A DNA stretch of 64,000 bases from NCBI RefSeq assembly GCF_000633395.1, contig NZ_AYMU01000002.1, positions 186,001 through 250,000 on the forward strand. The letters run 5' to 3'. The position numbers and the translations under genes were made by a program. The notes beneath the pieces were generated by a model. The model was given only the letters and a program-made list of their open reading frames with translations, was not told the origin of the DNA and did no database searches. The stretch is from Pseudomonas sp. PH1b (GTDB taxonomy: Bacteria; Pseudomonadota; Gammaproteobacteria; Pseudomonadales; Pseudomonadaceae). Every line of letters begins with the position of its first letter. Within the stretch, counting starts at the first letter, position 1. Below, piece by piece: positions 18,056 through 28,703 of this stretch.

Positions 18056-18175
18056 TAGGGGCGTCACGGTGGGCGGCTCGATTGTCGCGGATCTGCGGTT
18101 CATAATTGTCCAGTGCTTGCGCAAGGCCCTGGCTTCGCTGGCGGCGGTGCCGACTTTTCAGTCAAGGGAGTTTCC

Positions 18176-19375
18176 ATGTTCAAAGGATTGATGCGCCAGA
18201 TCGTCGGCGTCCTGCTGTTCTCGGCCCTGCTGTCGAGCGTACAGGCCTCGTCCTCGCAACAGGTCTTCAGCGGCACCCTGGGCAAGATGCCGATCGTGCT
18301 GGAGATCAGTCGCGGCGATGCCCAGCAGGTCACCGGCCGCTACTTCTATCGCAAGTATCACCGTGACCTGGCGCTCAACGGCCTGCGCCAGGGACAGTCG
18401 CTGGCGTTGCGTGAGGGGAACGAATCTTATGGCGAGCATCAGCCGCAGCTGCCCACGTTCACCTTGCAGCAGACTGCCAATGGCTGGCAGGGCCAGTGGC
18501 AAAGCCCCAAGGGCAAGACCCTCGATGTCCAGCTGTCGCCGGCCCAGGCCGAGGTGCCCCAGCCTGATGCACCGCCGTACCTGGTGCGTTTGTATCAGAG
18601 CGACTTGTACGAATACCTGCGTTTGCAAGGCTTGCCCCTCAAGCCGGGCAAGCAGCAGAAGTTCATGGGTTACACCCTGCAATGGTGGACCGAACCCGAG
18701 TCCAAACTGTCGATGTTCAAGGTCACTGACGGCTACCCCGAGGCGCAACAGCAGCAGCTCAATCTACTGCTGATGGAGCGTTTGTGGGGAGACGTGACGG
18801 CCTACCACGAATGCATGCTGGGTGCGGGCTCTCAGGAAGGGGAGTTCATGCAGACAGTGAAGCCGCAGTTCTTCTCGTCGGCGGTACTCAGCGTCAACAT
18901 TGCCACCAGCTATTCCTGTGGTGGTGCCCATCCGGACTTTGGTGATTCGCCGCTGAATATCGATGTGAACAGCGCTCACCCACTGTCCCTGACCGATGTG
19001 CTGTGGGTCGGGCAGGGCAAGCCGATAGTGCACAGCGACCGTACCACCCAGGGCGACCCAAGCCTCACCGAGACCGAGCGCAAAGCCCTCTTTGCCTACA
19101 ACCGGGAACAGTTGTCGCCATGGCTGGTCGAGCAATTTACGGCCCTGTATCCCAATGAGATGCGCGAGCCGGCCAGCCCGGAGGATGGTTGCAACTACAG
19201 CGACGAAAACGTCTGGGGCGATAACAGTTGGTACTTCACCCCCAAGGGGCTTTTCATCAAGGCTTACTTCCCTCGAGTGGAAAGGGCTTGCGACGGCCCG
19301 GACTGGGCACTGCTGCCTTATTCCATCATCAGCAAACACCCCGGAGCCGTGGCCCTGGAGTTGCCCAAGCGCTGA
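18176..19375 (+). CDS. Secreted protein of unknown function
   Basis: This 399-residue exported protein has a signal peptide in residues 1-25 (MFKGLMRQIVGVLLFSALLSSVQA). The N-terminal half is built of short beta hairpins (FSGTLGKMPIVLEISRGDAQQVTGRYFYRK); the C-terminal half holds SYSCGGAHPDFGDSPLNIDV and a C-terminal AYFPRVERACDGP, loosely reminiscent of DUF3298-type envelope proteins. Several Cys suggest periplasmic disulfides. The ribosome site is strong (AAGGGAG). It converges with a zinc-module gene whose stop is 6 bp away. The function is not known. Confidence 0.75.
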   Translation: MFKGLMRQIVGVLLFSALLSSVQASSSQQVFSGTLGKMPIVLEISRGDAQQVTGRYFYRKYHRDLALNGLRQGQSLALREGNESYGEHQPQLPTFTLQQTANGWQGQWQSPKGKTLDVQLSPAQAEVPQPDAPPYLVRLYQSDLYEYLRLQGLPLKPGKQQKFMGYTLQWWTEPESKLSMFKVTDGYPEAQQQQLNLLLMERLWGDVTAYHECMLGAGSQEGEFMQTVKPQFFSSAVLSVNIATSYSCGGAHPDFGDSPLNIDVNSAHPLSLTDVLWVGQGKPIVHSDRTTQGDPSLTETERKALFAYNREQLSPWLVEQFTALYPNEMREPASPEDGCNYSDENVWGDNSWYFTPKGLFIKAYFPRVERACDGPDWALLPYSIISKHPGAVALELPKR

Positions 19376-19381
19376 CGCCGA

Positions 19382-20362
19382 TCACTGTGCATCGAGCCCT
19401 GGTGCTTCACGAATGATCAGGTGATCGAGGTTATCGATATTGGCGCTGAATACCCCGAAGGTGGCGTCGGGGTTTTTCTTGCTCGGTACCTGCTTGAGCG
19501 CCGGGGTGACGCCATAGAAGAAGCAGTACAGAGCCTTGTCGCTGTCGATGGCGTTCTTGATCTCCATCAGGAACGCCTTGTGCTTGCGGTAGTTCTCGAT
19601 CAGCTTTTTGCTCAGGTAGACATTGACCGAATAGGGCTTCTTCCTGGATTCGCCGTCTGCCTTGAACCAGACCTTCTGTTCGAAATCGATGCGAAAGCTT
19701 TGGGTGTAATCCTTGATCTCCTTGATCTTGCCCCAGTACACCAGCCCCTTGTTGTCCTGCAGGTACTCGATCTTCTTGAAGAACGAGGCATAGGACGCCG
19801 TGTGCTCGCCGATCTTCAGCGGCATGCGCTTGAGCAGTTCCTTGTCGTCGATATTCGACACAAAGCATTCCACCGGATGGGCGAAGACGCTGGTCTTGTC
19901 CGGGGTGCTGTCGCGCCCCGCGTGGGGCCCATGAGTGCTGGGGGCGCCGATGGGCGGGGTGTCCCGCGGTGCGTCCGGCGCGTTTGTCGGGCTGGCGGGT
20001 TGGCGTACGTACTCGCGGCGGATCAGCAGCAGTTCCGAAGGAAAGTGCTCCTCGCGATCATCCTCGGTCAACCTGCCTTCCGCGCTGCCGGGGCCTTTGC
20101 TGACGCCATAGGGGCAACCTTCTATATGAAGCGTCCCTGGCAGATTCTTGAAGTGCGGTGTACGGATGTAGTTGACGTTCTTGGCATTGAAGGTGCCCAG
20201 GCCATTGCTGGCAGTGAACGCCGCACGGCATTCATCGTTGGGGCACTGGAAGCTTTCCCTGGCTGAATCGAAGACCACCGTCTCATCGAAATTCAGATCC
20301 CGCACGTCATAGATCGACAGCTTGTCGTCGAGGCTGATGCAGTAGGCGGTATCGAATTTCAT
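19382..20362 (-). CDS. Hypothetical protein with CoiA-like zinc module
   Basis: This 326-residue protein has no recognised full-length family. Residues 40-83 contain C40-x4-C45, H70, H79 and C83 (segments FQCPNDECRAAF and PHFKNLPGTLHIEGC), the order and spacing of the zinc-binding N-terminal module of competence protein CoiA and related nucleases. A low-complexity linker with Pro/Ala/Thr/His (about 125-155) follows, then a mixed alpha/beta C-terminal domain (about 160-326, Lys/Tyr-rich). The C-terminal part shows no obvious nuclease motif. The gene looks lower in G+C than its neighbours and is followed upstream by a 438-bp AT-rich gap, which together suggest recent acquisition. Confidence 0.65.
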   Translation of the reverse strand: MKFDTAYCISLDDKLSIYDVRDLNFDETVVFDSARESFQCPNDECRAAFTASNGLGTFNAKNVNYIRTPHFKNLPGTLHIEGCPYGVSKGPGSAEGRLTEDDREEHFPSELLLIRREYVRQPASPTNAPDAPRDTPPIGAPSTHGPHAGRDSTPDKTSVFAHPVECFVSNIDDKELLKRMPLKIGEHTASYASFFKKIEYLQDNKGLVYWGKIKEIKDYTQSFRIDFEQKVWFKADGESRKKPYSVNVYLSKKLIENYRKHKAFLMEIKNAIDSDKALYCFFYGVTPALKQVPSKKNPDATFGVFSANIDNLDHLIIREAPGLDAQ

Positions 20363-20800
20363 GGGGGCTTGGGTCCCTGAGCAGAGAAAGGGTCTTTATA
20401 GCGGTCGGCCTTGATGCCTGTACATATTATTTATGCAGGCCTGCCAGCTGCAGCCGCGCCTTGATCAAGGCAAGCCTCCAGTCATTATTACTGTTCAAGG
20501 TACTTGTCGAGGGTAATAAGTTCGTGGGGTTAGGTACTAATTCTTTAGGTTTTTACGAAATTTCTTACAGGCTTAATTAATATAACTCTCATGATTTAGA
20601 TAGGAGTCCTACATAATCCCGAGGCTGAAAATACAGCCCCGTTTAACCCTGGAAATAATGGCAGAGAGCGTCATGCCACTGGCAAGGAGGGACAAGTAAG
20701 CTTTGCAGAAATGGCTGATAAAGAGGCGCCGGAGTGATGGATAAAATCCGGCGGGAATAGACGCCACGACTATTCCCCTCACTATAACGAGGACCTCGAT
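20363..20800. other. AT-rich intergenic region
   Basis: No convincing gene is present in 438 bp. The middle (about 20490-20620) is unusually AT-rich for this genome. A small hairpin GGCTG-N6-CAGCC is at 20623-20638. The acid phosphatase ribosome site (AACGAGGACC) lies at the right end. Very short ORFs (8-13 codons) are present but not supported. Confidence 0.55.
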
Positions 20801-21514
20801 ATGCCTAGTGTGATGCGCTCAGTACTGTTGTTCATGGCCTTGTGTTGTTCAGGGCTGGTGCTGGCGGAGCCGGCAACGCTGCCTTATCTGCCGGCCGATC
20901 GGCTTCTGCTTGTCGACTACCTGCCGCCGCCACCGGCCGGTGATTCGCCACTTCAGCAGAGGGATCTGCAAGCGGTCCTGGCAGCCCAGGCGGTGCGCAG
21001 CAGCGAACAGGTGCGCCAGGTTCAACAGGATGACGAGTGGCAGGACAGCGTGTTTCATTTTGCTCGGGAAGCCCTTGGGGAAGGCTTCAGTGTCGAACGT
21101 CTGCCTTTGACCCAGGCCTTCTTTCGTCGGGCACAGGAAGATCTGGTGCAGTGCCTGATGCCGGCCAAGCGGGCTTATGGTCGTCCGCGTCCCTATGAGG
21201 CGTCGTCTCTGGTCAAGGCTGTATTGCCTCCCCCAGAGGGCGACTCCTACCCCAGTGGCCACTCGATGAATGGATACCTCAATGCAACCTTGCTTGGCAT
21301 GGCCTTGCCGGAAAAACGCAGCGCCTTGTTCCAGCGTGCACAGGTCAATGCGCAGAGCCGGGTGATCGCCGGAGTCCATTTCCCCAGCGACCTGGAGGGT
21401 GGGCAAATAGGCGCGGCGGTGCTGGTGGCAAGGTTGCTTGCTGACCCGCAGGCTGCTCTGGATTTTGAACGGGTGAAGGTTGAGCTGCGCAGCAACCTTG
21501 TTGTGGCGCAGTGA
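20801..21514 (+). CDS. Class A non-specific acid phosphatase (PAP2 fold)
   Basis: This 237-residue periplasmic phosphatase has a signal peptide in residues 1-22 (MALCCSGLVLA). The complete PAP2/class A signature is present: K-x6-RP as K123...R130-P131 in KRAYGRPRP, PSGH at 151-154, and S186-R187-x5-H193-x3-D197 in SRVIAGVHFPSD, where His193 is the expected nucleophile and the PSGH His the acid. It releases phosphate from diverse organic phosphomonoesters. It is monocistronic, preceded by the AT-rich gap. Confidence 0.9.
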   Translation: MPSVMRSVLLFMALCCSGLVLAEPATLPYLPADRLLLVDYLPPPPAGDSPLQQRDLQAVLAAQAVRSSEQVRQVQQDDEWQDSVFHFAREALGEGFSVERLPLTQAFFRRAQEDLVQCLMPAKRAYGRPRPYEASSLVKAVLPPPEGDSYPSGHSMNGYLNATLLGMALPEKRSALFQRAQVNAQSRVIAGVHFPSDLEGGQIGAAVLVARLLADPQAALDFERVKVELRSNLVVAQ

Positions 21515-21756
21515 ACGGTTGCACGGGGTGGCCTGGGTCGGGATCTTCGGTTTTGTGCGTTCTGCCGAGTGACGACTACCTGAATGAGGCCAGCAAGGCC
21601 GGCTTGTCCCGAGAGCCGTTCGCGGCGTTTGCAGAACGACACAGGTGGGCGCCGTGCACGGTTGGCCTCAGGCCGCCTGGGGGAGGGGCATCTGAAGCCA
21701 GGAGACAAAAAGCTCCCTAGGCGCAAGGCAGGCTGCGGATGTTTCTTTCGTCCAAT

Positions 21757-21784
21757 AAAAAGCCCTGACCAGGTCAGGGCTTTT
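21757..21784 (-). terminator. Bidirectional terminator downstream of nrdB
   Basis: AGCCCTGA and TCAGGGCT pair around a 5-nt loop and are flanked by AAAA on the left and TTTT on the right, so the element works in both directions. It lies 44-71 bp beyond the nrdB stop and about 240 bp beyond the acid phosphatase stop. Nothing else is seen in 21515-21756. Confidence 0.85.
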
Positions 21785-21827
21785 TCAGCTGGTTCGCCCA
21801 TTCACTCATGAATGGGGAGTTCGCAGA

Positions 21828-23075
21828 TCAATCCCAGCTCAGCGCACCGCCAGTCTGATACTCGATCACGCGGGTCTCGAAGAAGTTCTTCTCTTTCTTC
21901 AAGTCCATGATCTCGCTCATCCATGGGAACGGGTTGGTGGTGCCCGGGTACTCTTCCTTCAGGCCGATCTGCGACAGGCGACGGTTGGCGATGAACTTGA
22001 GGTAGTCCTCCATCATCGCGGCGTTCATGCCCAGTACACCGCGCGGCATGGTGTCGCGAGCGTATTCGATTTCCAGTTGAGTGCCCTGGAGGATCATCTG
22101 GGTCGCCTCTTCCTTCATCTCGGCATCCCACAGGTGCGGGTTTTCGATCTTGATCTGGTTGATCACGTCGATACCGAAGTTCAGGTGCATGGATTCGTCG
22201 CGAAGGATGTACTGGAACTGCTCGGCAACGCCGGTCATCTTGTTACGGCGGCCCATGGACAGGATCTGGGTGAAGCCGCAGTAGAAGAAGATGCCTTCCA
22301 GAACGCAGTAGTAGGCGATCAGGTTGCGCAGCAGTTCCTTGTCGGTGTCGACGGTGCCGGTTTCGAACTTCGGATCAGAGATCGAACGGGTGTACTTCAG
22401 GCCCCAGGCAGCTTTCTTCGCGACCGATGGAATCTCGTGGTACATGTTGAAGATCTCGCCTTCATCCATGGCCAGCGATTCGATGCAGTACTGGTAGGCG
22501 TGGGTGTGGATCGCCTCTTCGAACGCCTGGCGCAGGATGTACTGGCGGCATTCCGGGTTGGTGATCAGGCGGTACACGGCCAGTACCAGGTTGTTGGCAA
22601 CCAGGGAGTCGGCGGTGGAGAAGAAGCCCAGGTTGCGCATGACGATGCGGCGCTCGTCGTCGGTCAGGCCTTCCGGGTTTTTCCAGAGGGCGATGTCGGC
22701 GGTCATGTTGACTTCTTGCGGCATCCAGTGGTTTGCGCAACCGTCCAGGTACTTCTGCCAGGCCCAGTCATACTTGAACGGCACCAGTTGGTTGAGGTCG
22801 GCGCGGCAGTTGATCATGCGCTTTTCATCAACCGCGACGCGGGCGGAAGAGCCTTCCAGCTCGGCCAGGCCTTCGGCGATGTCGAGCTGGTCCAGAGACG
22901 CCTTGGCGCGGGCCACGGCAGCGGAGTCGTTGGCGGTCACGGCGCGGGCTTCGAGAGCAGCGGCACCGCCGGCACTGTCGAGGCGGTCCATGTTGGCTTC
23001 AGAAGCGTGGCCGGCGTTGGCGCCCTTGACTGCAACTTCGCCTTCTTCTTTGTCGAATTCGTCCCAGCTCAGCAT
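21828..23075 (-). CDS. nrdB: Ribonucleotide-diphosphate reductase, small (beta) subunit
   Basis: This 415-residue class Ia R2 subunit holds the di-iron/tyrosyl radical that starts reduction of ribonucleotides by NrdA. Iron-ligand helices are visible: [33 protein letters not shown] and [15 protein letters not shown]. The C-terminal [20 protein letters not shown] end binds the large subunit. The N-terminal 80 residues (Ala-rich coiled region) are longer than in E. coli R2, as in other pseudomonads. ATG 23075 ([13 protein letters not shown]) is chosen; the frame upstream is not conserved-looking. No nrdA is within this window. Confidence 0.95.
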   Translation of the reverse strand: MLSWDEFDKEEGEVAVKGANAGHASEANMDRLDSAGGAAALEARAVTANDSAAVARAKASLDQLDIAEGLAELEGSSARVAVDEKRMINCRADLNQLVPFKYDWAWQKYLDGCANHWMPQEVNMTADIALWKNPEGLTDDERRIVMRNLGFFSTADSLVANNLVLAVYRLITNPECRQYILRQAFEEAIHTHAYQYCIESLAMDEGEIFNMYHEIPSVAKKAAWGLKYTRSISDPKFETGTVDTDKELLRNLIAYYCVLEGIFFYCGFTQILSMGRRNKMTGVAEQFQYILRDESMHLNFGIDVINQIKIENPHLWDAEMKEEATQMILQGTQLEIEYARDTMPRGVLGMNAAMMEDYLKFIANRRLSQIGLKEEYPGTTNPFPWMSEIMDLKKEKNFFETRVIEYQTGGALSWD

Positions 23076-23495
23076 GACGTGTCGTCTCCTGCTTGAGGGC
23101 CAGATGCCCGTGTGAAAACTAAAGGGTTGGCTTTTCACACGGCGCTACCGGCCGCGTTAAATCATAAGAAATCGTTTGTTGCAGCAGTGAACGCAGGCAA
23201 TAAACAGAAATTCGTGTCCGGGAGCCCTGCGGCTGCTGTCGGGCGGAGCTGAGGCTATCGGCTCCTGCGCGGAATTCAGCAGGTGGTTTGCATCCGGTAA
23301 GGGAATGTTGCAGGCCCGTTTTGAGGACGCATTATAAGGATATTTTCAGGGCCGTGGGGCGACCGATGGGCGCAGGCAGGCCCGAGAAGGGGAGGGACTG
23401 AGGGCAGAGCGCGGGTTTACAAGGCTTTGGCCGTCGAAGATTTTTTTTTGCCCTCGAAAAAAAATCCCAGAAATGGCCAAAAAATAGCCAATTTT

Positions 23496-23509
23496 ACTAG
23501 ATGTTGTGT
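23496..23509 (-). promoter_or_regulatory. Possible NrdR box
   Basis: Read on the minus strand this is ACACAACATCTAGT. With the next two bases it matches 12 of 16 positions of the consensus ACACwATATATwGTGT, the site of the repressor NrdR that controls ribonucleotide reductase genes. NrdR sites normally come in pairs and no clear second copy was found, so this is weak. Confidence 0.3.
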
Positions 23510-23532
23510 TTTTGCAAGCGGTTTTCCTGTTT

Positions 23533-23546
23533 TTGACACAAGTCAA
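23533..23546. promoter_or_regulatory. FNR/Anr-type palindrome
   Basis: TTGAC-ACAA-GTCAA is a perfect 5-4-5 inverted repeat fitting the Anr/Dnr half-site pattern (TTGAT/C-N4-A/GTCAA) of Pseudomonas. It is far (about 460 bp) from the nrdB start and about 280 bp past the stop of the DUF2790 gene, so its target is uncertain. Confidence 0.4.
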
Positions 23547-23826
23547 ATCGGCCGAATTCGAGCCCTGGAATTGCCATGAAGCGTGCCCTAATGGGGGCGG
23601 GTTCGAGACAGGCGAGGTCGTTGCTGCTGATGCTCATGCAGGCGTCAGTTCGCTGCGTGGGCGCATCGAGGATCCGAGGAGTGAGTGCGTGCGATTGCCG
23701 TGGTCGCACGTCGATGGAGGGATGCCCAGGCCAGTCAAATGTAGGGGCGAGTGTCGGGGCATCTTTGCCGCAAGAGGGATTTCTTGCGGCCGGCAGTCAT
23801 CAGGGGCTGTGCAATGAACTTCGGTA

Positions 23827-24090
23827 TCAGCCGTTAGAGCAACCGTTACCCATGACGCGGTATTGAAGAATATGCCGCTGGCCTTGGGAGTCTTCATATT
23901 CCATGCGGGCTGGTACAACTTCACAGACTTCTGGAACTTCGCTCATGGAGATAACTTTGGCGATATCCAGATCGGTGGAGTAAGTGTATTCCTCTACCGG
24001 TACTTGCTGGTTGGCGACATCAGTCGGGATCTCGTCAGCCATTGCTGTAACGCACAGACTGCTGAGGGCCAGAACTAATAAAGCTTTCAT
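23827..24090 (-). CDS. DUF2790 periplasmic protein
   Basis: This 87-residue exported protein has a signal peptide MKALLVLALSSLCVTAMA and a mature part of about 68 residues with the family pattern VEEYTYSTDLDIAKVISMSEVP and two Cys (EVCEVVPARMEYEDSQGQ...GNGC) that probably form a disulfide. DUF2790 proteins are abundant, Pseudomonas-specific, often metal- or stress-induced and of unknown function. It has its own promoter region upstream with a stem-loop at 24123-24147. Confidence 0.85.
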   Translation of the reverse strand: MKALLVLALSSLCVTAMADEIPTDVANQQVPVEEYTYSTDLDIAKVISMSEVPEVCEVVPARMEYEDSQGQRHILQYRVMGNGCSNG

Positions 24091-24122
24091 TTGCTGTTTA
24101 CCTTTCTAAGGTCGTGTGGGGT

Positions 24123-24147
24123 CACGCAGCCTTTGTGGGGCTGCGTG
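24123..24147. repeat. Perfect 9-bp hairpin
   Basis: CACGCAGCC and GGCTGCGTG flank a 7-nt loop. It is about 33 bp upstream of the DUF2790 start, so it could lie in that gene's leader or be an operator. There is no T-tract on either side. Confidence 0.45.
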
Positions 24148-24471
24148 TGGAACTTGAGTAGAAGTTTGATTAACGGCCTTCGTGGGGGCTGTAACCTGGT
24201 TAATCAGTTTGCCTGTTTGGCGGAGCTGATTTTAGGCCTGGGGGCGGCGCTCATATAGGCGTGGTTTTGATAAACACCTTTGACAGTTTTTGTAACAATC
24301 GCCGGAAAACCACTGAAAAAGGCGGGTACGGAACATTTTTGTTGGTGGCGAACAATGCTGTAAGCGGCGTGCTTGAAGGGCTGCGACAAATACCGAGGCA
24401 TTTTGTAGGGGGTTGTTACTACCATCGTCGAATGGTTCTATAGGCGCCCCCCGGCTACAACGGGGTCATAC

Positions 24472-24479
24472 AAAAACAA
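24472..24479 (+). promoter_or_regulatory. Candidate Crc/Hfq (CA) motif in the acsA leader
   Basis: AAAAACAA fits the AANAANAA motif through which Hfq/Crc represses translation of carbon-catabolism genes in Pseudomonas. It ends 22 nt upstream of the acsA ATG, next to the ribosome site, where binding would block initiation. Confidence 0.4.
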
Positions 24480-24501
24480 CTATGTCACCGAGGTAAGAAA
24501 G

Positions 24502-26457
<1,956 letters not shown>

Positions 26458-26476
26458 GGCGCGTTCGGAGTCGTCG

Positions 26477-26512
26477 AGCCCCGCCCGGCCTTGTGCCGGG
26501 CGGGGCTTTTTT
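26477..26512 (+). terminator. acsA terminator
   Basis: A 13-bp perfect stem (26477-26489 with 26495-26507, loop CTTGT) is followed by a run of six T. It starts 20 bp after the acsA stop. Confidence 0.92.
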
Positions 26513-26617
26513 ATGGCGCCTTGGAAGGATTGTTTCAGTGACGACTGCCCGTGGCGTGGGCCAGGTCAGGCCCAGTGAAGTGTCGGAGGGGGCTCTAGCG
26601 CGCCCACTGCAGAGGGA

Positions 26618-26722
26618 TCACCCAGCTCGATCGCAGCCCCGGGTGGCGACAGCAACGGGCTTGCAGCAATAAATAAATATCGGATTTGTCCCGCAGGCAG
26701 GTCTGAATGTTACCGAAGCCAT
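26618..26722 (-). other. Short ORF resembling a recurrent Pseudomonas intergenic sequence
   Basis: A 34-codon minus-strand frame (ATG at 26722) encodes MASVTFRPACGTNPIFIYCC, continuing KPVAVATRGCDRAG. From memory the words FRPACG..PIFIYCCKPVA recur in short intergenic ORFs in many Pseudomonas genomes, which would make this a dispersed element rather than an ordinary gene. No ribosome site is evident. The recollection is not verified. Confidence 0.3.
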
Positions 26723-26959
26723 AGACGGTGACACCGCCCGCCCGTTTTCGGGGCAATGGGAAACGCCAGGCGCCATCTCAGGGCTTTTTATACCCCTATG
26801 AAAAATAAGTCATCACGCTGCGCTTGCCGGGATAGAAGGCTTTGCCAATAATAGGCCCGCAATTTGCAGCATAGATCGGTTCACTGTCTTTTGCTCTTGC
26901 ATAAAACTCAAGAGCTGTCAATGTGCTGGCCCGGCATTCTCGATGCTTCTGTAATTTGT

Positions 26960-26975
26960 TGTCGCATTGAGGAAA
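26960..26975 (+). promoter_or_regulatory. Candidate ArgR box upstream of aotJ
   Basis: TGTCGC-N8-AA matches the Pseudomonas ArgR half-site consensus exactly. Two further TGTCGT words follow at 26991 and 27017 in the same orientation. The location, about 170 bp before aotJ, fits arginine-dependent activation of the uptake operon. Confidence 0.55.
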
Positions 26976-27145
26976 TATCGGCTTCCAGCCTGTCGTTAGA
27001 ATGCCGGTCACTCGCTTGTCGTTGCCTGTGTGTGAACCCTTCACGGGCTTCCCGGGACGCAGCGCCGCTATTGCTGTTCCACTCACTCGCATATTGGGCA
27101 GTCGCTCACTTTGCCGTTTTCGCCCTTTACCGATGGAGTTCTAAG

Positions 27146-27922
27146 ATGAAGAAACTCGTGCTTCTTGGCGCCCTGGCACTGTCCGTGCTCTCCCTGCCGA
27201 CTTTCGCCGATGAAAAGCCCCTGAAAATTGGTATCGAAGCGGCTTACCCTCCGTTTGCCTCCAAGGCCCCGGACGGCAGCATCGTCGGTTTCGACTACGA
27301 CATCGGCAACGCCCTGTGCGAAGAGATGAAGGTCAAGTGTGTCTGGGTCGAGCAGGAGTTCGATGGTCTGATCCCGGCACTGAAAGTGCGCAAGATCGAC
27401 GCCATTCTCTCGTCCATGTCGATCACTGACGATCGCAAGAAGTCCGTGGACTTCACGGGCAAGTACTACAACACCCCGGCGCGCCTGGTGATGAAGTCCG
27501 GCACCCAGATCAGCGACGGCCTGGCCGAGCTCAAGGGCAAGAACATCGGTGTGCAGCGCGGCTCGATCCATGAGCGTTTCGCCCGTGAAGTCCTGGCGCC
27601 CCTGGGGGCTCAGATCAAGCCTTATGGCTCGCAGAACGAAATCTACCTGGACGTGGCCGCCGGTCGCCTCGACGGTACCGTGGCGGACGCTACGCTGTTG
27701 AATGACGGCTTCCTGAAGACTGATGCCGGCAAGGGCTTCGCCTTTGTGGGGCCGGCCTTCACCGACGTCAAATACTTCGGCGACGGCGTAGGGATCGCCG
27801 TGCGCAAGGGCGACAAGGCCAATCTGGACAAGATCAACGCCGCCATCGCTGCCATTCGTGAGAACGGCAAGTACAAGCAAATCCAGGACAAGTACTTCGA
27901 CTTCGACATTTACGGCAAGTAA
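27146..27922 (+). CDS. aotJ: Arginine/ornithine ABC transporter, periplasmic binding protein
   Basis: This 258-residue solute-binding protein (SBP family 3) for basic amino acids has a signal peptide in residues 1-21 ([21 protein letters not shown]). The ligand pocket signature is [31 protein letters not shown]; the second lobe contains [15 protein letters not shown]. The start is the ATG at 27146; a frame running in from 26864 is leader sequence. It is the first gene of the aotJQMOP operon feeding L-arginine and ornithine to the aru pathway. Confidence 0.96.
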   Translation: MKKLVLLGALALSVLSLPTFADEKPLKIGIEAAYPPFASKAPDGSIVGFDYDIGNALCEEMKVKCVWVEQEFDGLIPALKVRKIDAILSSMSITDDRKKSVDFTGKYYNTPARLVMKSGTQISDGLAELKGKNIGVQRGSIHERFAREVLAPLGAQIKPYGSQNEIYLDVAAGRLDGTVADATLLNDGFLKTDAGKGFAFVGPAFTDVKYFGDGVGIAVRKGDKANLDKINAAIAAIRENGKYKQIQDKYFDFDIYGK

Positions 27923-27945
27923 AGCGTCGAAACAGTCAGTCCGAG

Positions 27946-27987
27946 ATGGCGCAAGCAGCAGAATCTCTGAAGTTTGCGCCATTTTTT
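27946..27987 (+). terminator. Intra-operon attenuator between aotJ and aotQ
   Basis: ATGGCGCAA (27946-27954) pairs with TTGCGCCAT (27974-27982) around a 19-nt loop, followed by TTTTTT. Such hairpins after binding-protein genes usually terminate part of the transcripts or protect the upstream mRNA, giving more binding protein than permease. Confidence 0.8.
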
Positions 27988-28013
27988 CATCCCAATTTTC
28001 GAGGACCTGAATC

Positions 28014-28703
28014 ATGTTGAAAGGCTACGGGGCTGTCATCCTCGATGGCGCTTGGCTGACGCTTCAGCTCGCCTTGTCGTCCATGGCCCTGGCCATAGTT
28101 CTGGGTCTGATCGGGGTCGCGCTGCGCCTCTCGCCGGTGCGCTGGCTGGCCTGGCTGGGCGACCTGTATTCCACGGTAATCCGGGGTATTCCCGACCTGG
28201 TGCTGATCCTGCTGATCTTCTACGGCGGTCAGGATCTGCTCAATCGCGTGGCGCCGCTGCTGGGCTACGACGACTACATCGATCTCAATCCGCTGGCTGC
28301 CGGTATCGGCACCCTGGGCTTCATCTTCGGGGCCTACCTGTCGGAAACTTTCCGTGGCGCCTTCATGGCAATCCCCAAGGGCCAGGCGGAAGCCGGCATG
28401 GCGTACGGCATGAGCAGCTTCCAGGTGTTCTTCCGGGTGATGGTGCCGCAGATGATTCGCCTGGCAATTCCCGGCTTCACCAACAACTGGCTGGTGCTGA
28501 CCAAGGCCACCGCGCTGATTTCCGTGGTGGGCCTGCAAGACATGATGTTCAAGGCCAAGCAGGCGGCAGATGCCACCCGCGAGCCTTTCACCTTCTTCCT
28601 CGCAGTGGCGGCCATGTACCTGGTGATCACCAGTGTCTCGCTGCTGGCATTGCGTCACCTTGAGAAGCGCTACTCGGTAGGCGTAAGGGCGGCTGATCTA
28701 TGA
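28014..28703 (+). CDS. aotQ: Arginine/ornithine ABC transporter permease AotQ
   Basis: This 229-residue inner-membrane permease of the His/Glu/Gln/Arg family has about five helices and the EAA-type loop EAGMAYGMSSFQVFFRVMVPQMIRLAIPG (about 124-152), which contacts the ATPase AotP. It pairs with AotM, whose start overlaps its stop by 4 bp (ATGA). Confidence 0.95.
   Translation: MLKGYGAVILDGAWLTLQLALSSMALAIVLGLIGVALRLSPVRWLAWLGDLYSTVIRGIPDLVLILLIFYGGQDLLNRVAPLLGYDDYIDLNPLAAGIGTLGFIFGAYLSETFRGAFMAIPKGQAEAGMAYGMSSFQVFFRVMVPQMIRLAIPGFTNNWLVLTKATALISVVGLQDMMFKAKQAADATREPFTFFLAVAAMYLVITSVSLLALRHLEKRYSVGVRAADL

Larger units (their letters stand above)
23076..23826. other. Long intergenic/leader region upstream of nrdB
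   Basis: These 751 bp have no supported gene. The only short frames overlap each other and lack ribosome sites. It holds an A/T-homopolymer patch (about 23440-23500), a minus-strand TATAAT (complement of 23331-23336) that could be an nrdB -10 element, a NrdR-like site and an FNR/Anr-like palindrome (listed separately). Confidence 0.5.
24091..24501. other. Divergent promoter region of DUF2790 gene and acsA
   Basis: These 411 bp have no supported gene. They contain a hairpin near the DUF2790 start (24123-24147) and a CA-rich motif just before acsA (24472-24479). No clear sigma-54 or sigma-70 promoter could be fixed by eye. Confidence 0.5.
26513..27145. other. Intergenic region upstream of aotJ
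   Basis: No supported full gene is present in 633 bp. It holds a possible recurrent short sequence on the minus strand (26618-26722) and, nearer the operon, TGTCG motifs that resemble ArgR sites (26960, 26991 and 27017). Confidence 0.5.

Noticed and set aside
23506..23866. Two overlapping plus-strand ORFs upstream of nrdB
   Set aside because: They overlap each other, lack good starts and have codon use unlike neighbouring genes.
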